DNA of 64,000 nucleotides from Nocardioides sp. B-3 (GCF_024703895.1 NZ_CP087968.1:1054001-1118000), one strand, 5' to 3'; shown: positions 45,138 through 55,872, counted from the stretch's first letter. Notes: generated by a model not told the origin, from the sequence alone. Program-made: numbers and translations.

Positions 45138-46957
45138 CTACTCCTTCTGCACCACCTTCGCCGATCCACCACCACGACGGACCGGCTCCGCGACCGCGGT
45201 CATCCGGCCACCGGGTCCGAACTCGATCGCCGTCGCCGCACCGATCTGTGCCCGGCTCGTGAACGCGTCGCCCGCGGGGACGAACGTGTGGCCGAGGGCG
45301 GTCAGCGCGGCGCCGTACGCCGTGATGAACTCGGGCTCGGAGGTCACGCTGGCCGTGTTGCGCGGGCTCGATCGCGGCGCCGCAATGGCCTCCTCGATGG
45401 TCATGCCCGTGTCGATCCGGTTGACGAGCATCTGCAGCACCGTGGTGATGATCGTGGAGCCGCCGGGCGAGCCGAGGGCCAGGGAACGGCTTGCCGTCCT
45501 TGAGCACGATCGTCGGGCTCATCGACGAGCGCGGGCGCTTGCCCGGCTGGATGCGGTTGGGGTCGGCGGCGTCGTAGACGGTCGAGAAGTCGGTCAGCTC
45601 GTTGTTGAGGATGAAGCCGTGGCCGGGCACGACCATCCCGGAGCCGCCGGTCTGCTCGATCGTGAGGGTGTACTCCACGACGTTGCCCCACTTGTCCGCG
45701 ACCGTCAGGTTGGTGGTGGAGATGTTCTCGGTGTCGGTGCCGGTCGTCCCGCTCGCGGCAGGCGTCGGGCAGATCCCGTCGTACGCCGCGGCGTCACCCG
45801 CCGCGACCGGCTTCGTCGCCGCCTTGACCGGATTGATGGCGCAGGCGCGCTCGGCGGCGAACTTGTCGCTGAGCAGCGTCGGCAGGGGTACGTCGACGAA
45901 TCGCGGGTCGCCGAGGTACTTCGCGCGGTCGGCGAAGGCGAGGGCACCGGCCTCGAGGTAGGTGTGCAGCACCTGCTCGGGGGGCTTCCCGGTGAAGTCG
46001 GTGCGCTCGAGGATGTTCAGCGCCTCGCCCACGGTGGAGCCGCCGCTCGACGAGGGGGCCATGCCGTAGACGTCGTAGCCGCGGTAGGTGACCTTGGTCG
46101 GCGCCCGGCCGAGCACCTTGTAGTCCTTGAGGTCGCTGCGGGACAGATAGCCCCTCGGCACCGGCAGGTCGGTGCCCTTGGTGGTGCGCGGCTTGCGCAC
46201 GATGTCGACCATCAGCTTCGCGAGGTCGCCACGGTAGAAGGCCCCGGTGCCGCGTTCGGCGATGTCGGCATAGGTCGCGGCCAGCTCGGGGTTGGTGAAG
46301 ATCGAGCCGACCTTGGGCGCGTCGCCCTTCGGCAGGAACAGCTTCTTGGTCGCGCGGAAGGCGCGGAAGCGCTCCTCGTTGTCGAGCGTCTGCTCTGCGG
46401 AACGTCTCGTCGACCACGAAGCCGCGGGTCGCGACCTTGATGGCGGGCTTGAGCGCGTCGGCCATCGTGAGGGTGCCGAACTTCTTCAGCGCGCGCTCCC
46501 GGGTCGCCGGCGTGCCGGGCGTGCCGACGCTGACGCCGCTGGTGACGAGGTCGGGCGTGAAGGGGTAGGGCTTGCCGGTGGCCGGGTCGATGAATGCGTC
46601 GTTGGGCATCTTCTTCGGCGCGGTCTCGCGGCCGTCGATGGTGCTGACCTTGCCCGTCTCGGCGTCGTAGAAGACGAAGTAGCCACCGCCGCCGATGCCC
46701 GCGCTGTAGGGCTCGGTGACGCCGAGGGTGGCAGCGGCAGCGACGGCCGCATCGGCCGCGTTGCCGCCCTGCTTGAGCACCTTGAGGGCGGCCGCACTGG
46801 CCTCCGGATCGACCGTGGAGACGGCACCGCCCTTGCCGACGGCGGTCGGGCTCTTGCCGGTCGGTCGGTCTGCAGGGGTGTCGGCCGGGGCCGGTGGCGC
46901 GGCCACCGGGAGGCCGGCAACGAGGGCGGACGTCGCCGGGGCAGGGGTGAGACGCAT
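45138..46957 (-). CDS. ggt: Gamma-glutamyltransferase, exported, frameshifted
   Basis: About 605 residues. Signal sequence ([17 protein letters not shown]), large chain with [49 protein letters not shown]; the autoprocessing site opens the small chain at [17 protein letters not shown] (catalytic Thr), [19 protein letters not shown], and [17 protein letters not shown]. Cleaves glutathione and other gamma-glutamyl compounds outside the cytoplasm. Shifts near 46400, 45485 and 45365. ATG 46957 with SD GGGAGGT, 2 bp after the miaA stop. Confidence 0.93.
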
Positions 46958-46959
46958 GG

Positions 46960-47896
46960 TTACCTCCCGAGAGTTGAGATCCCCCCACCTTGCTCCGTGG
47001 TCGCCGATCTGTCGAGAGCCGCGAGTGCCTTCTCGAGCCTGTCTTCGTCGTCGAACCGCACCCAGACGACGCGCGGGTCCTTGCAGGAACCAGCCGTCCT
47101 GTCGGCGCGCGAAACGTCGAGTTGCTGCCTGTGTGCGTTCCACTGCCTCGTCGCGGGTGATCTCCCCGCGAAGGAAGGCCGTGGCCTCGCGGTAGCCGAT
47201 CGCGCGCCTCGCCGTCTGGCCCCGCTCGAGCCCCTCGTCGAGCAGCCGCTCGACCTCCTCGACCAGCCCCTCGTCGTACATCTGGCGAACCCGCGTCTCG
47301 ATGCGCGCGTCGAGGGTGGGCCGGTCGATGTCGACGCCGATCTGCAGGCTGTGCGGGTCGGCGTAGGTCGGAGTGGGAAGGCTGGCGGAGTAGGGGCGGC
47401 CGGTGAGCGCGATGACCTCGAGGGCGCGCACGATGCGACGGCCGTTGTCGGGGCCGATCTTCGCAGCGGCCTCGGCATCGAGTCGCTCGAGGCGCTCGTG
47501 CAGCGTGTTCGCTCCCACGAGCTCGAGCTCCCCCTCGAGCTCGCGGCGCACGGACTCGTCGGTGCCGGGGAACTCGAAGCGGTCCAGGGATGGCGCGGGT
47601 GTAGAGCGCACTGCCGCCGACCAGCACGGGCACCTTGCCCCGGCCACGGATCTCGGCGATCTCGTCGCGCGCCCAGCCCCGGAAGTCGTGCACCGTCGCC
47701 GTCTGTGTCACGTCGAGCCGGTCGAGCAGGTGGTGCGGGATCCCGCGGCGCTGCGACGGGGGAGCTTCGCCGTACCGACATCCATGCCGCGGTAGAGCTG
47801 CATCGCATCGGTGTTGACGATCTCGCCGCCGAGCTCCGTCGCCGTGTCGAGGCTCAGACCCGTCTTGCCCGATGCCGTCGCCCCGACGATTGCCAC
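46960..47896 (-). CDS. miaA: tRNA dimethylallyltransferase MiaA, frameshifted
   Basis: About 311 residues. P-loop [115 protein letters not shown]. Adds dimethylallyl to A37 of tRNAs reading U-starting codons; its product is the substrate of MiaB, encoded at 50625. Shifts near 47770, 47600 and 47090. GTG start 47896 ([10 protein letters not shown]); a few upstream residues may be missing because of another shift. Confidence 0.93.
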
Positions 47897-47989
47897 GATC
47901 GGGAGGGGTGCGCATCCGTGGACATGCTGGCTAGTGTTTCAAACCGTGAGCGGTCTCAACGGGGGCCGCACCGAGCATCGGAGAAGCAC

Positions 47990-48193
47990 ATGGGATTCCT
48001 CGACGACGCCAAGGACAAGCTCACCGACGCGGTCGACAGCCGGGGCGACAAGATCGCCGCTGGCCTCGACAAGGCCGGTGACTTCGTCGACGACAAGACC
48101 GGCGGCAAGTTCTCGGACAAGATCGACGCCGGCACCGACAAGGCGGCCGACGCCCTCGACTCGCTCGACGGCCAGAACGACGACATCAAGTAA
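47990..48193 (+). CDS. MT0933-like antitoxin-family small protein, copy 1
   Basis: 67 residues: MGFLDDAKDKLTDAVDSRGD, KIAAGLDKAGDFVDDKTGGK, then FSDKIDAGTDKAADALD. This charged amphipathic pattern is that of the MT0933 (Rv0909-like) antitoxin family. No toxin gene is adjacent, so an antitoxin activity is not shown here. A near-copy lies 125 bp downstream. Followed by a strong hairpin terminator. Confidence 0.75.
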   Translation: MGFLDDAKDKLTDAVDSRGDKIAAGLDKAGDFVDDKTGGKFSDKIDAGTDKAADALDSLDGQNDDIK

Positions 48194-48210
48194 TCCGTCT
48201 GCTCGCTCTG

Positions 48211-48239
48211 GGCCGTCCACCCCTCACGGGTGGACGGCC
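48211..48239 (+). terminator. Rho-independent-type hairpin after the first MT0933-like gene
   Basis: GGCCGTCCACCC (48211-48222) pairs perfectly with GGGTGGACGGCC (48228-48239) around the loop CTCAC, followed by TGTTGCATTT. Ends transcription of the 47990-48193 gene. Confidence 0.85.
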
Positions 48240-48317
48240 TGTTGCATTTGCTCACGTGGTCTGCCTTGACTGGACCCGGGCCGGGACAGCCCCGGCCATG
48301 ACTTCTCGGGAGTTGTG

Positions 48318-48675
48318 ATGAGCACCAACAGCGGACTCGGCGACGCCGTCGACAAGTACGGCGAGCAGATCGACAGCGCACTGGAGAAGGCCGGCGACTT
48401 CGTCGACGACAAGACCGGCGGGAAGTACTCCGAGCAGATCCGGGCGGGTGTCGACAAGGCCGCCGACGCCCTCGACGGGCTGGACGGTCAGAACGACGAC
48501 CTCGGCACGCCCCCCGAGGCGCCCGACACCGAGGCGCCAGCCGACACAGAGGCTCCGCCCGCGCCGGGCGTCCCGACCGAACCCACCGAACCCACCGCCC
48601 CCGACCGAGCCGGCTCCGCCGACGATTCCCACCGAGCCGACCGAGCCGACCGAGCCCGTCACTCCCGCGCCGTAG
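48318..48675 (+). CDS. MT0933-like antitoxin-family protein, copy 2, with a Pro/Glu/Thr tail, frameshifted
   Basis: About 118 residues. MSTNSGLGDAVDKYGEQIDS, ALEKAGDFVDDKTGGKYSEQ, IRAGVDKAADALDGLDGQND: clearly paralogous to the protein at 47990-48193. It then extends into a low-complexity tail of Pro, Glu, Thr and Ala, which after a shift near 48605 continues TEPTEPTEPVTPAP to a TAG at 48673-48675. The tail is probably disordered and may vary between strains. Confidence 0.7.
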
Positions 48676-48716
48676 CCGTGGCCGAGCTGTCGGTCGCGCC
48701 GACTAGGTTGAAACGC

Positions 48717-49193
48717 GTGACCGACAGCTTTGTGGTGGTGCCTGCCTCCTACGTCTATCTGCTTCGCGACGGTGCCGGCGAGCCGGAGGTGCTGCTGCAG
48801 CTGCGTCAGGGCACGCCCTACATGGACGGCCACTGGGCCGCTGCCGCAGCCGGACACGTCGAGCGGGGCGAGACGGCGTACGCCGCAGCCCAGCGCGAGG
48901 CAACCGAGGAGCTCGGCATCAGCGCGGTCGACCTGCGCTTCGAGTTCACGATGCAGCGCACCCGGGGAGGCGAGCCGATCGACGAACGCGTCGACTTCTT
49001 CTTCACCGCACGCTCTCGGTCCGGCGATCCCCGGATCGTGGAGCCGGACAAGGCCGGCGAGCTGCGCTGGTGCCCGCTGTCAGACCTGCCGTCGCCGATG
49101 GTGCCCCATGAGGCCTTCGCCCTCAGCCAGCTCGGCACCGACCAGCGTTACCTCAGCCACGGATTCGACACCGACAATGGAGGACAGCGATGA
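48717..49193 (+). CDS. Nudix hydrolase
   Basis: 158 residues, intact, GTG start. The Nudix box is complete: GHVERGETAYAA then AQREATEELGI (G-x5-E-x7-R-E-x2-E-E-x-G). Start VTDSFVVVPASYVYLLRDGA; YMDGHWAAAAAGHVE and VDFFFTARSRSGDPRIVEPD resemble the branch hydrolysing nucleoside diphosphate derivatives. Hydrolyses a nucleoside diphosphate linked to X. Coupled by ATGA to the next small gene. Confidence 0.9.
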   Translation: MTDSFVVVPASYVYLLRDGAGEPEVLLQLRQGTPYMDGHWAAAAAGHVERGETAYAAAQREATEELGISAVDLRFEFTMQRTRGGEPIDERVDFFFTARSRSGDPRIVEPDKAGELRWCPLSDLPSPMVPHEAFALSQLGTDQRYLSHGFDTDNGGQR

Positions 49194-49484
49194 ACGACGC
49201 AGATCTCGGCCCGAAGCCCGACCCGGTCGTCGAGGAGAAGGAACCCAACCCCGGCGGCGCTGACGCACTCCCCGACGACAGCGACGACGAAGGGCTTGCG
49301 CGCGACCCGGATCCCTCGGCCAACCCGGCCGTCGACGAGATCATGCCTCCCGAGATCACCGCGCCGGACACCGAGAAGACCCAGTCTCCCGACGGGGATG
49401 CAGCCGACGCCGAGACCGGCGAGGAGACGGACCCCGAGGCAGGCCAGGGAGGCCGAGGACGGGTCGGTCGAGCCGCCGGCCTGA
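49190..49484 (+). CDS. Acidic low-complexity small protein, frameshifted
   Basis: About 97 residues rich in Asp, Glu and Pro (DADLGPKPDPVVEEKEPNPG; DALPDDSDDEGLARDPDPSA). After a shift near 49445 it ends EAEDGSVEPPA. Likely disordered. The start ATG 49190 overlaps the Nudix stop. No family recognised. Palindromic repeat copy 2 follows 13 bp after the stop. Confidence 0.55.
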
Positions 49485-49497
49485 CGCTGCTTCCCGC

Positions 49498-49542
49498 TGA
49501 GTGTGGACTCGGTGTCACCGGGTGACACCGAGTCCACACTCA
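49498..49542. repeat. Palindromic repeat, copy 2
   Basis: Perfect 45-bp dyad: TGAG, then arm TGTGGACTCGGTGTCACC, centre G, then the exact complement and CTCA. Between the end of the acidic gene (49484) and the start of the AbiEi-like gene (49605). It can form a very stable hairpin in either direction. Confidence 0.85.
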
Positions 49543-49604
49543 ACGTTTTCCACAGCCGCCACCTGACACGACTGACGTGCGTCCGCCGCGGGGAAGCTCT
49601 CGCC

Positions 49605-50593
49605 ATGAGCGAGACGAGCAGGGCATGGCCCGACGACTGGGGAATCGACGACTTCCTCGACGACCAAGCCGGGGTCATCTCGCGCGTCCAGCTCCCGGGC
49701 GGCCGGAGAGACGGCTCCGAGCATCCGGCGCATGGTGCGCAGACGCGAGCTCGCGATCATCCATCCCGGGGTCTACCACAACCACACGGGCGATCCGACG
49801 TGGCTGGAGCGAGCCCTGGGCCGGTGTGCTCCACGCCCGGCCGGCTGCGCTGTCCGGGCAGTCCGCGCTCCGTGCTCATGAGGGGCCCGGCAAGACCAGC
49901 CGCGACCTCACCACCATCGAGGTGGCCATCGATCAGGCCCGGACCGTCGTTGCTCCGGCCGGAGTTCGGGTACGCCGCATCGATCGCCTCTCCGAGCGCG
50001 CTGTGGAACACCGGACCCCCGCGGCTGCGCTACGAGGACGCCGGCATCGACGTTGCGGCCCACGCCCTCACGGACATGGCGGCCTTGTCAGCCCTCGCCG
50101 ACATGGTGCAGTCGCGTCGCTCGACCGCGGCCCGGCTCGCCGCCGAGGTCGCATCGCGGATGCGCATTCCCCGTCGGGAGTGGATGAGCAGCGTCCTCAC
50201 CGACATCGCGGACGGCACCTGCTCGGTGCTCGAGCACGGCTACCTCGATCGCGTCGTCCGACCGCACGGGCTGCCCATGGGCGAGCGTCAGGTGCGCAGC
50301 AGCGACGGCACCCGTGTGGTCTACCGCGACACCGAGCACGACAACGGTCAGATCGTCGGAGCTCGACGGCCGGCTCTTCCACGACAGCGCCACGCAGCGC
50401 GACGCCGATCTCGAGCGAGACCTCGACGCGGCGGTCGACGGCAAGGGCACGGTTCTGCCCGGGTTGGGGCCGGGTGTTCGACCGGACCTGCGAGACGGCC
50501 GGCAAGGTGGCCGCACTGCACCGTGCGCGTGGCTGGCTCGGAGTGCCGACTTCGTGCGGACTGCCTGACTGTGGACTTGATGTCGCTGGGTGA
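49605..50593 (+). CDS. AbiEi/DUF559-type protein (Vsr-like fold), frameshifted
   Basis: About 328 residues. N-terminal winged-helix-like segment ([11 protein letters not shown] ... [20 protein letters not shown]), middle [40 protein letters not shown], then a C-terminal nuclease-like domain [20 protein letters not shown] and [14 protein letters not shown]. This architecture is common in actinobacteria and annotated as type IV antitoxin AbiEi-domain or DUF559 proteins. Shifts near 49700, 49835, 50010, 50360 and 50470. No AbiEii toxin is adjacent. Flanked on both sides by the palindromic repeat, and its stop lies inside copy 3. Confidence 0.7.
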
Positions 50594-50606
50594 CACCGAG
50601 TCCACA
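50570..50606. repeat. Palindromic repeat, copy 3
   Basis: TGTGGACTTGATGTCGCT, centre G, GGTGACACCGAGTCCACA: same 37-bp core as copies 1 and 2, with three mismatched pairs. Lies at the convergent ends of the AbiEi-like gene and miaB (stop at 50625), consistent with a bidirectional terminator. Confidence 0.8.
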
Positions 50607-50624
50607 GTGAAGCGGTGGACGAGC

Positions 50625-52138
50625 TCAGCCGCAGGCGGGAGCGGGCGGCAACGCGGCCGGCACGCCGAGCGTCGGCATCCCGAGGCCGACCCCCGAGGCG
50701 GCGGGCGACTCGGACGGGGCAGCGTTGCGGCGGTCCCGGGCGTCGCCGGCCCGCGTGCGGCGTACGGAGAGAACCGGGCCGTCGGCGACGAGGTGGTGAG
50801 GAGCAGCCTTGGTGATCTCGACGATCACCATGTCGCCGGGTCGCACCCCGTCGGCCCCGACCTGCGAGAAGTCCGCCGCGAAGTGCACCAGCCGGTTGTC
50901 CGGACCGCGGCCGGAGAGCCGGTGCGTGGCGGCGTCCTTGCGGCCCTCGCCCTCGGAGACCATCAGCTCGACGGAGCGGCCGACGAGCGCCTTGGCCTCG
51001 TCCCACGCGACCTCGTTGACGACGTCGACGAGACGCAGGTAGCGATCCTTCACGACCTCGGGCGGCACCTGCGACTCCATGGTGGCGGCGGGGGTGCCGG
51101 GGGCGAGGTGAGTACTGGAACGTGAAGGCATTCATGAAGCGCGACTCGCGCACGGCGTCGAGCGTCGCGAGGAAGTCCTCCTCGGTCTCGCCGGGGAAGC
51201 CCACGATGATGTCGGTGGTGATCGCCGCGTCGGGCATGGCCTCACGCACGCGCGAGATGATCCCGAGGAACTTCGAGGAGCGGTAGGACCGGCGCATCGC
51301 CTTGAGGACGCGGTCGGAGCCCGATTGCAGCGGCATGTGCAGCTGGTGCATCACGTTGGGCGTCTCGGTCATGGCGGCGATGACGTCGTCGGTGAACTCG
51401 GCCGGGTGCGGCGAGGTGAAGCGCACGCGCTCGAGGCCCTCGATCGCACCGCACGAGCGCAGCAGCTTGGAGAAGGCCTGACGGTCGCCGAACTCCACGC
51501 CGTAGGCGTTGACGTTCTGGCCGAGCAGGGTGATCTCGGTGACGCCCTCGGCGACCAGCGCCTCGATCTCGGCCGGGATCTCGCCGGGCCGGCGGTCCTT
51601 CTCCCTTGCCGCGCAGCGCGGGGACGATGCAGAACGTGCAGGTGTTGTTGCACCCCACGGAGATGGAGACCCACGCGGCGTACGCCGAGTCTCGCTTCGT
51701 CGGCAGCGTCGAGGGGAAGACCGACAGTGACTCGAGGATCTCGACCTGCGCCTCCTCCTGCGAGCGGGCGCGATCGAGCAGGGCGGGCAGGGAGCCGATG
51801 TTGTGCGTGCCGAAGACGACATCGACGTACGGCGCCTTGCTGATGATCGTGTCGCGGTCCTTCTGCGCCATGCAACCGCCGACGGCGATCTGCATGCCGG
51901 GGTTGAGCGCCTTGACCGGGGCGAGGTGGGACAGGTTGCCGTAGAGCTTGTTGTCGGCGTTCTCGCGAACCGCGCAGGTGTTGAAGACGACGACGTCGGC
52001 CTGCTCACCCTCGGGGGTCGCGACATAGCCCGCGTCCTCCAGCAGCCCGGTCAGGCGCTCGGAGTCGTGGACGTTCATCTGGCACCCGTAGGTCTTGACC
52101 TCGTAGGTGCGCGGCTGGCTCTCGATGGCGGTGCTCAT
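50625..52138 (-). CDS. miaB: tRNA-2-methylthio-N6-dimethylallyladenosine synthase MiaB, frameshifted
   Basis: About 504 residues. N-terminal MTTase domain with Cys in [38 protein letters not shown] and [11 protein letters not shown]; radical-SAM motif [19 protein letters not shown] (C-x3-C-x2-C); [55 protein letters not shown]-terminal TRAM domain ([20 protein letters not shown]). Adds methylthio to i6A37. Shifts near 51605 and 51105. Extra Ala/Pro-rich tail at the C-terminus. Partner of MiaA upstream in the window. Confidence 0.95.
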
Positions 52139-52189
52139 GACCCGCCAAGGGTACGGCGAGCCGCACCGGCCACCCGAATCGAAAGGGCG

Positions 52190-52357
52190 CTAGTGACCGC
52201 GCGCCTTCTTCACCCGGGCCTTGGCCTTCCCGGCCGCCTCCTTGGCGGCGATCTTGCCGACGTCCTTGAAGAAGATGGCGGCGCCCTTCGGGTCCTCCTT
52301 GGCACCCTTGGCCATGTCCTTGAGCATGTCGAGCCTGCTCTTGCTGCCTTCGCTCAT
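52190..52357 (-). CDS. Small basic helical protein
   Basis: 55 residues from ATG 52357 (SD GGGAGGA): MSEGSKSRLDMLKDMAKGAK, EDPKGAAIFFKDVGKIAAKE, then AAGKAKARVKKARGH. Highly charged and Ala/Lys rich, helical, with a basic tail that could bind nucleic acid or the membrane. No family recognised. It lies between miaB and gluA and is divergent from the latter. Confidence 0.6.
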   Translation of the reverse strand: MSEGSKSRLDMLKDMAKGAKEDPKGAAIFFKDVGKIAAKEAAGKAKARVKKARGH

Positions 52358-52521
52358 GTGGTCCTCCCGGTTGGGGTGTTGCATCGATTCAAACACCGCC
52401 GGACCCCGCTGGGAACGGGTCAGGCGCACCGACTCAACGGTCGGGACACGGTCCGGTCACGTTTGGTCGGTCACGCCCCCGCCTGTGGCCCCGGACACAC
52501 TGATCGCTATAGGTTGCCGAC

Positions 52522-53299
52522 ATGACCGCGTTGGAGCAGGAGCCCCGCTCGGCGGGGCGAGGTGAACCACTCGTCGTACTCACTGGGGTGCAGAAGCACT
52601 TCGGGTCGCTGCACGCGCTCAAGGACATCGAGCTGACCGTGACCCGCGGCGAGGTGGTCGTCGTCATCGGCCCGTCCGGCTCCGGCAAGTCGACGTTGTG
52701 CCGCGCGATCAACCGGCTCGAGACCATCGACGAGGGTTCGATCACCCTCGACGGCACGCCGCTTCCGGCGGAGGGCAAGGCGCTGGCCAAGCTCCGTGCC
52801 GAGGTCGGCATGGTCTTCCAGAGCTTCAACCTCTTCGCGCACAAGACGATCCCGGAGAACGTCACGCTCGGCCCCATCAAGGTGCGCGGGCTGAGCAAGT
52901 CCGCTGCCGAGACCAAGGCCCGCGAGCTGCTCGACCGGGTCGGCGTCGGCCACCGTGGCCGAGAAGTACCCCGCACAGCTCTCCGGCGGCCAGCAGCAGC
53001 GCGTCGCCATCGCCCGGGCCCCGGCGATGGAGCCGAAGGTGATGCTCTTCGACGAGCCCACCTCCGCGCTCGACCCGGAGATGATCAAGGAGGTCCTCGA
53101 CGTCATGGTCGACCTCGCCCAGCAGGGCATGACGATGATCGTGGTCACCCACGAGATGGGCTTCGCGCGGACGGCGGCCGACCGGGTCGTCTTCATGGCG
53201 GACGGCGGGATCATCGAGGAGAACACCCCCGAGGAGTTCTTCACCCATCCGAAGTCGGATCGGGCCAAGGACTTCCTCGGCAAGATCCTCAAGCACTAG
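52522..53299 (+). CDS. gluA: Glutamate-type ABC transporter ATPase, frameshifted
   Basis: About 258 residues. Walker [20 protein letters not shown]-loop [19 protein letters not shown], signature [17 protein letters not shown], Walker [18 protein letters not shown]-loop VVTHEMGFA. One shift near 52955 (an extra C in GGCCACCGTGGCC). First gene of a polar amino-acid uptake operon followed by binding protein and two permeases. Confidence 0.95.
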
Positions 53300-53347
53300 C
53301 GCCACTCGGGCTCCACCCAAATGTTCACCACATCAAGGGAGATGCAG

Positions 53348-54234
53348 ATGCGATTCATCCGTACCAAGGCCGTCGTGGCCGGTCTGGGCTCGCGCTCAGC
53401 CTCGCCGCCTGCGGCGACGCCGGCACCGACAACGAGGGCGTGGAGGTCGAGGCGTCGGAGGACGCCAGCTTCGAGGCCGGCACCCGCATGGCCGAGCTCG
53501 CTGAGGCGGGCACGATCAACGTCGGCGTGAAGTACGACCAGCCGGGCCTCGGCTTCAACGAGACCGGCTCGGACATGCCGACCGGCTTCGACGTCGACAT
53601 CGCCAAGATCCCGGTCGCCTCCCCGGGCATCGACCCCGAGGACACGTCCAAGGTGAAGTACGTCGAGACGATCTCCGACAACCGCGAGCCCTTCCTCGTG
53701 GACGGCAAGGTCGATCTCGTCCTCGCGTCCTACTCGATCACCGACGAGCGTCGTGCGGTCGTCGGTCAGGCGGGCCCCTACATGATCACCGGCCAGCAGC
53801 TGCTGGTCCCCGAGGACTCCGAGGCCGCCGGCCCCGAGGACCTGCAGGGCAAGGAAGTCTGCTCCGTCACCGGCTCGACGTCGCTCGACAACGCCAAGGC
53901 GCAGGGCATGAAGCCGGTCGGCTTCGACACCTACAGCCAGTGCGTCGACAAGGTGCTCGACGGCACGGTCGAGGCGATGACGACCGACGGCACGATCCTC
54001 GCCGGCTACGCCGCGCAGAACGAGGGCACCCTGAAGGTCGTCGGCGAGCCCTTCTCCGAGGAGCGCATCGGGGTCGGCTACTCGCAGGACTACCCGGAGA
54101 TGTGCCAGTGGATCAACGACACGCTGGAAGCCGCCAACGAGGCCGGCACTCGGGCGGAGGCCTTCGAGGCCAACCTCGGCGCCTCCGGTGTCGAGACGCC
54201 GGAGTTCCCCGAGCTCGACGCCTGCGAGTCCTGA
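53348..54234 (+). CDS. gluB: Glutamate/polar amino-acid binding lipoprotein, frameshifted in the signal
   Basis: About 295 residues. Start MRFIRTKAVVAGLG (SD GGGAG), lipobox LSLAACGDAG after a shift near 53390. Periplasmic-binding type 3 family: GTINVGVKYDQPGLGFNETG, MPTGFDVDIAKI, VKYVETISDNREPFLVDGKV, DLVLASYSITDERRAVVGQA, EDLQGKEVCSVTGSTSLDNA, EAMTTDGTILAGYA. Anchored binding protein feeding the permeases that follow. Confidence 0.93.
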
Positions 54235-54323
54235 GCACCTAGCTCGAGCCGAGTCCGGGCCCGCTGCACGGCGGGCCCGGACTCCGGTCCGGAGCACGAT
54301 CCCGTCCCCACGAGAGGAGCGGC

Positions 54324-55008
54324 GTGGAAGCCTTCATCAACGAGTTCCCCGAGGTCCTGCAGGCCTTCGGCTACACCGTCCTGCTCTTCTTGTTCTCAGG
54401 GGTGCTGTCGCTCATCGGCGGGACGTTCCCCGTCGCCATGCGGGTCGGCCCGATCGCGGTCCTCAACAAGGCCGCCGCCACCTACGTCACGCTGGTGCGC
54501 AACACCCCGTTGCTGATGGTCTTCTTCTTCTTCCAGTTCGCCGCCCCCAAGATCGGCATCAACTTCAACTGGGTCGACGTCCACATCGGTGACTTCGACT
54601 TCACCTCGTTCTTCTCCACGGCCGTCGTCGCCCTGACGCTCTACACGTCCACCTTCGTCTGCGAGGCCATCCGGTCGGGCGTCAACGCCGTCCCCTTGGG
54701 CCGGAGCCGAAGCCGCCCGGGCGATCGGACTCCCGTTCAGCGGGGTGATGCGTGAGATCGTCCTCCCCCGGGCGATCCGCGCCTCGGTGCCGCCCGTGGC
54801 CAGCACCCTGATCGCGCTGCTCAAGAACACGTCGGTCGCCGCCGTGTTCGGAGTCCCGGAGGCGGCCGCCCAGATGAAGATCATGAGCAACAACCACGCG
54901 GACGAGCGCTGGGGCATCTTCTTCGGCATCGCGCTGATGTACGTCGTCCCGGTCGAGCTGGTCTCGCTCGTCGCCATCTCGCTCGAGCGTCGCTGGAGGA
55001 TCGCCTGA
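54324..55008 (+). CDS. gluC: Amino-acid ABC transporter permease 1, frameshifted
   Basis: About 228 residues. Helices AFGYTVLLFLFSGVLSLIGG, LLMVFFFFQFAAPK; HEAA-type amino-acid permease motif: TYVTLVRNTPLLM, TLYTSTFVCEAIRSGVNAVP, then across a shift near 54710 AARAIGLPFSGVMREIVLPR (EAA loop). The stop overlaps the gluD start by one base. Confidence 0.93.
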
Positions 55009-55869
55009 TGGCCGCCGGAGTTCTCTTCGATGCACCGGGACCCAAGACGGTTGCCCGACACCGGATCTACACGATCATCTCCCCGGTCGTGATCATCGCT
55101 GCGATCGCCTACGCCCTGAAGCGGCTGGCCGACGCCGGTCAGTTCGAGTACGCCCTGTGGGAGCCGTTCGTCACCCCGCAGTACCTCAACGCGCTCCCCG
55201 GAGGCATGGCGAGACACCATCATCATGGCCGTGCTGTCGGTGCTCGGCGCCGTCGTGTTCGGAATGGTCTTCGGCGTCAGCAAGCTCTCCGAGCACCGGC
55301 CGGTGCGTTGGGCGTCATGGCTGGTCGTCGAGTTCTTCCGCGCCGTGCCGGTCATCATGCTGATGATCTTCTGCTTCTACGCCGTCTTCGGCGACATGCC
55401 CATCGCCCGTGGCGCGTTCTGGTCCGTGGTGCTCGCCCTCACCCTCTACAACGGCGCCGTGCTGGCCGAGGTGTTCCGGGCCGGCGTGAACGCCGTACCT
55501 CGCGGGCAGGCAGAGGCGGCGTACGCCATCGGCATGCGCAAGACGCAGGTGATGAACGTCGTGCTGCTTCCCCGGGCCGTGAAGATCATGATCCCGGCGA
55601 TCATCAGCCAGTGCGTGGTGGCGCTCAAGGACACCAGCCTGATCCTGATCGTCTTCGGGATCGGCCTGACCAAGATCGCCAAGCAGCTGCCGCTGTCCTT
55701 CAACAACATCGTGCCGACGACCATCGTGGTGGCCGGCTGCTACATCATCACCAACTTGGCGCTGACATTGCTGGCCAACTACGTGCAGCGCAAGTTCGTC
55801 GGCGAGAAGAAGGTGCTCCAGGTGTCGATGGTCGCCGACGTCGCCGCCGACCGCGGTGGAGTGGTCTGA
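55008..55869 (+). CDS. gluD: Amino-acid ABC transporter permease 2, frameshifted
   Basis: About 286 residues. N-terminal helix IYTIISPVVIIAAIAYALKR; after a shift near 55207, MAVLSVLGAVVFGMVFGVSK, VEFFRAVPVIMLMIFCFYAV, LTLYNGAVLAEVFRAGVNAV, EAA loop EAAYAIGMRKTQVMNVVLLP, IISQCVVALKDTSLILIVFG. Forms the membrane channel with GluC. Ends 3 bp before the convergent thioesterase gene. Confidence 0.93.
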
Positions 55870-55872
55870 GCC

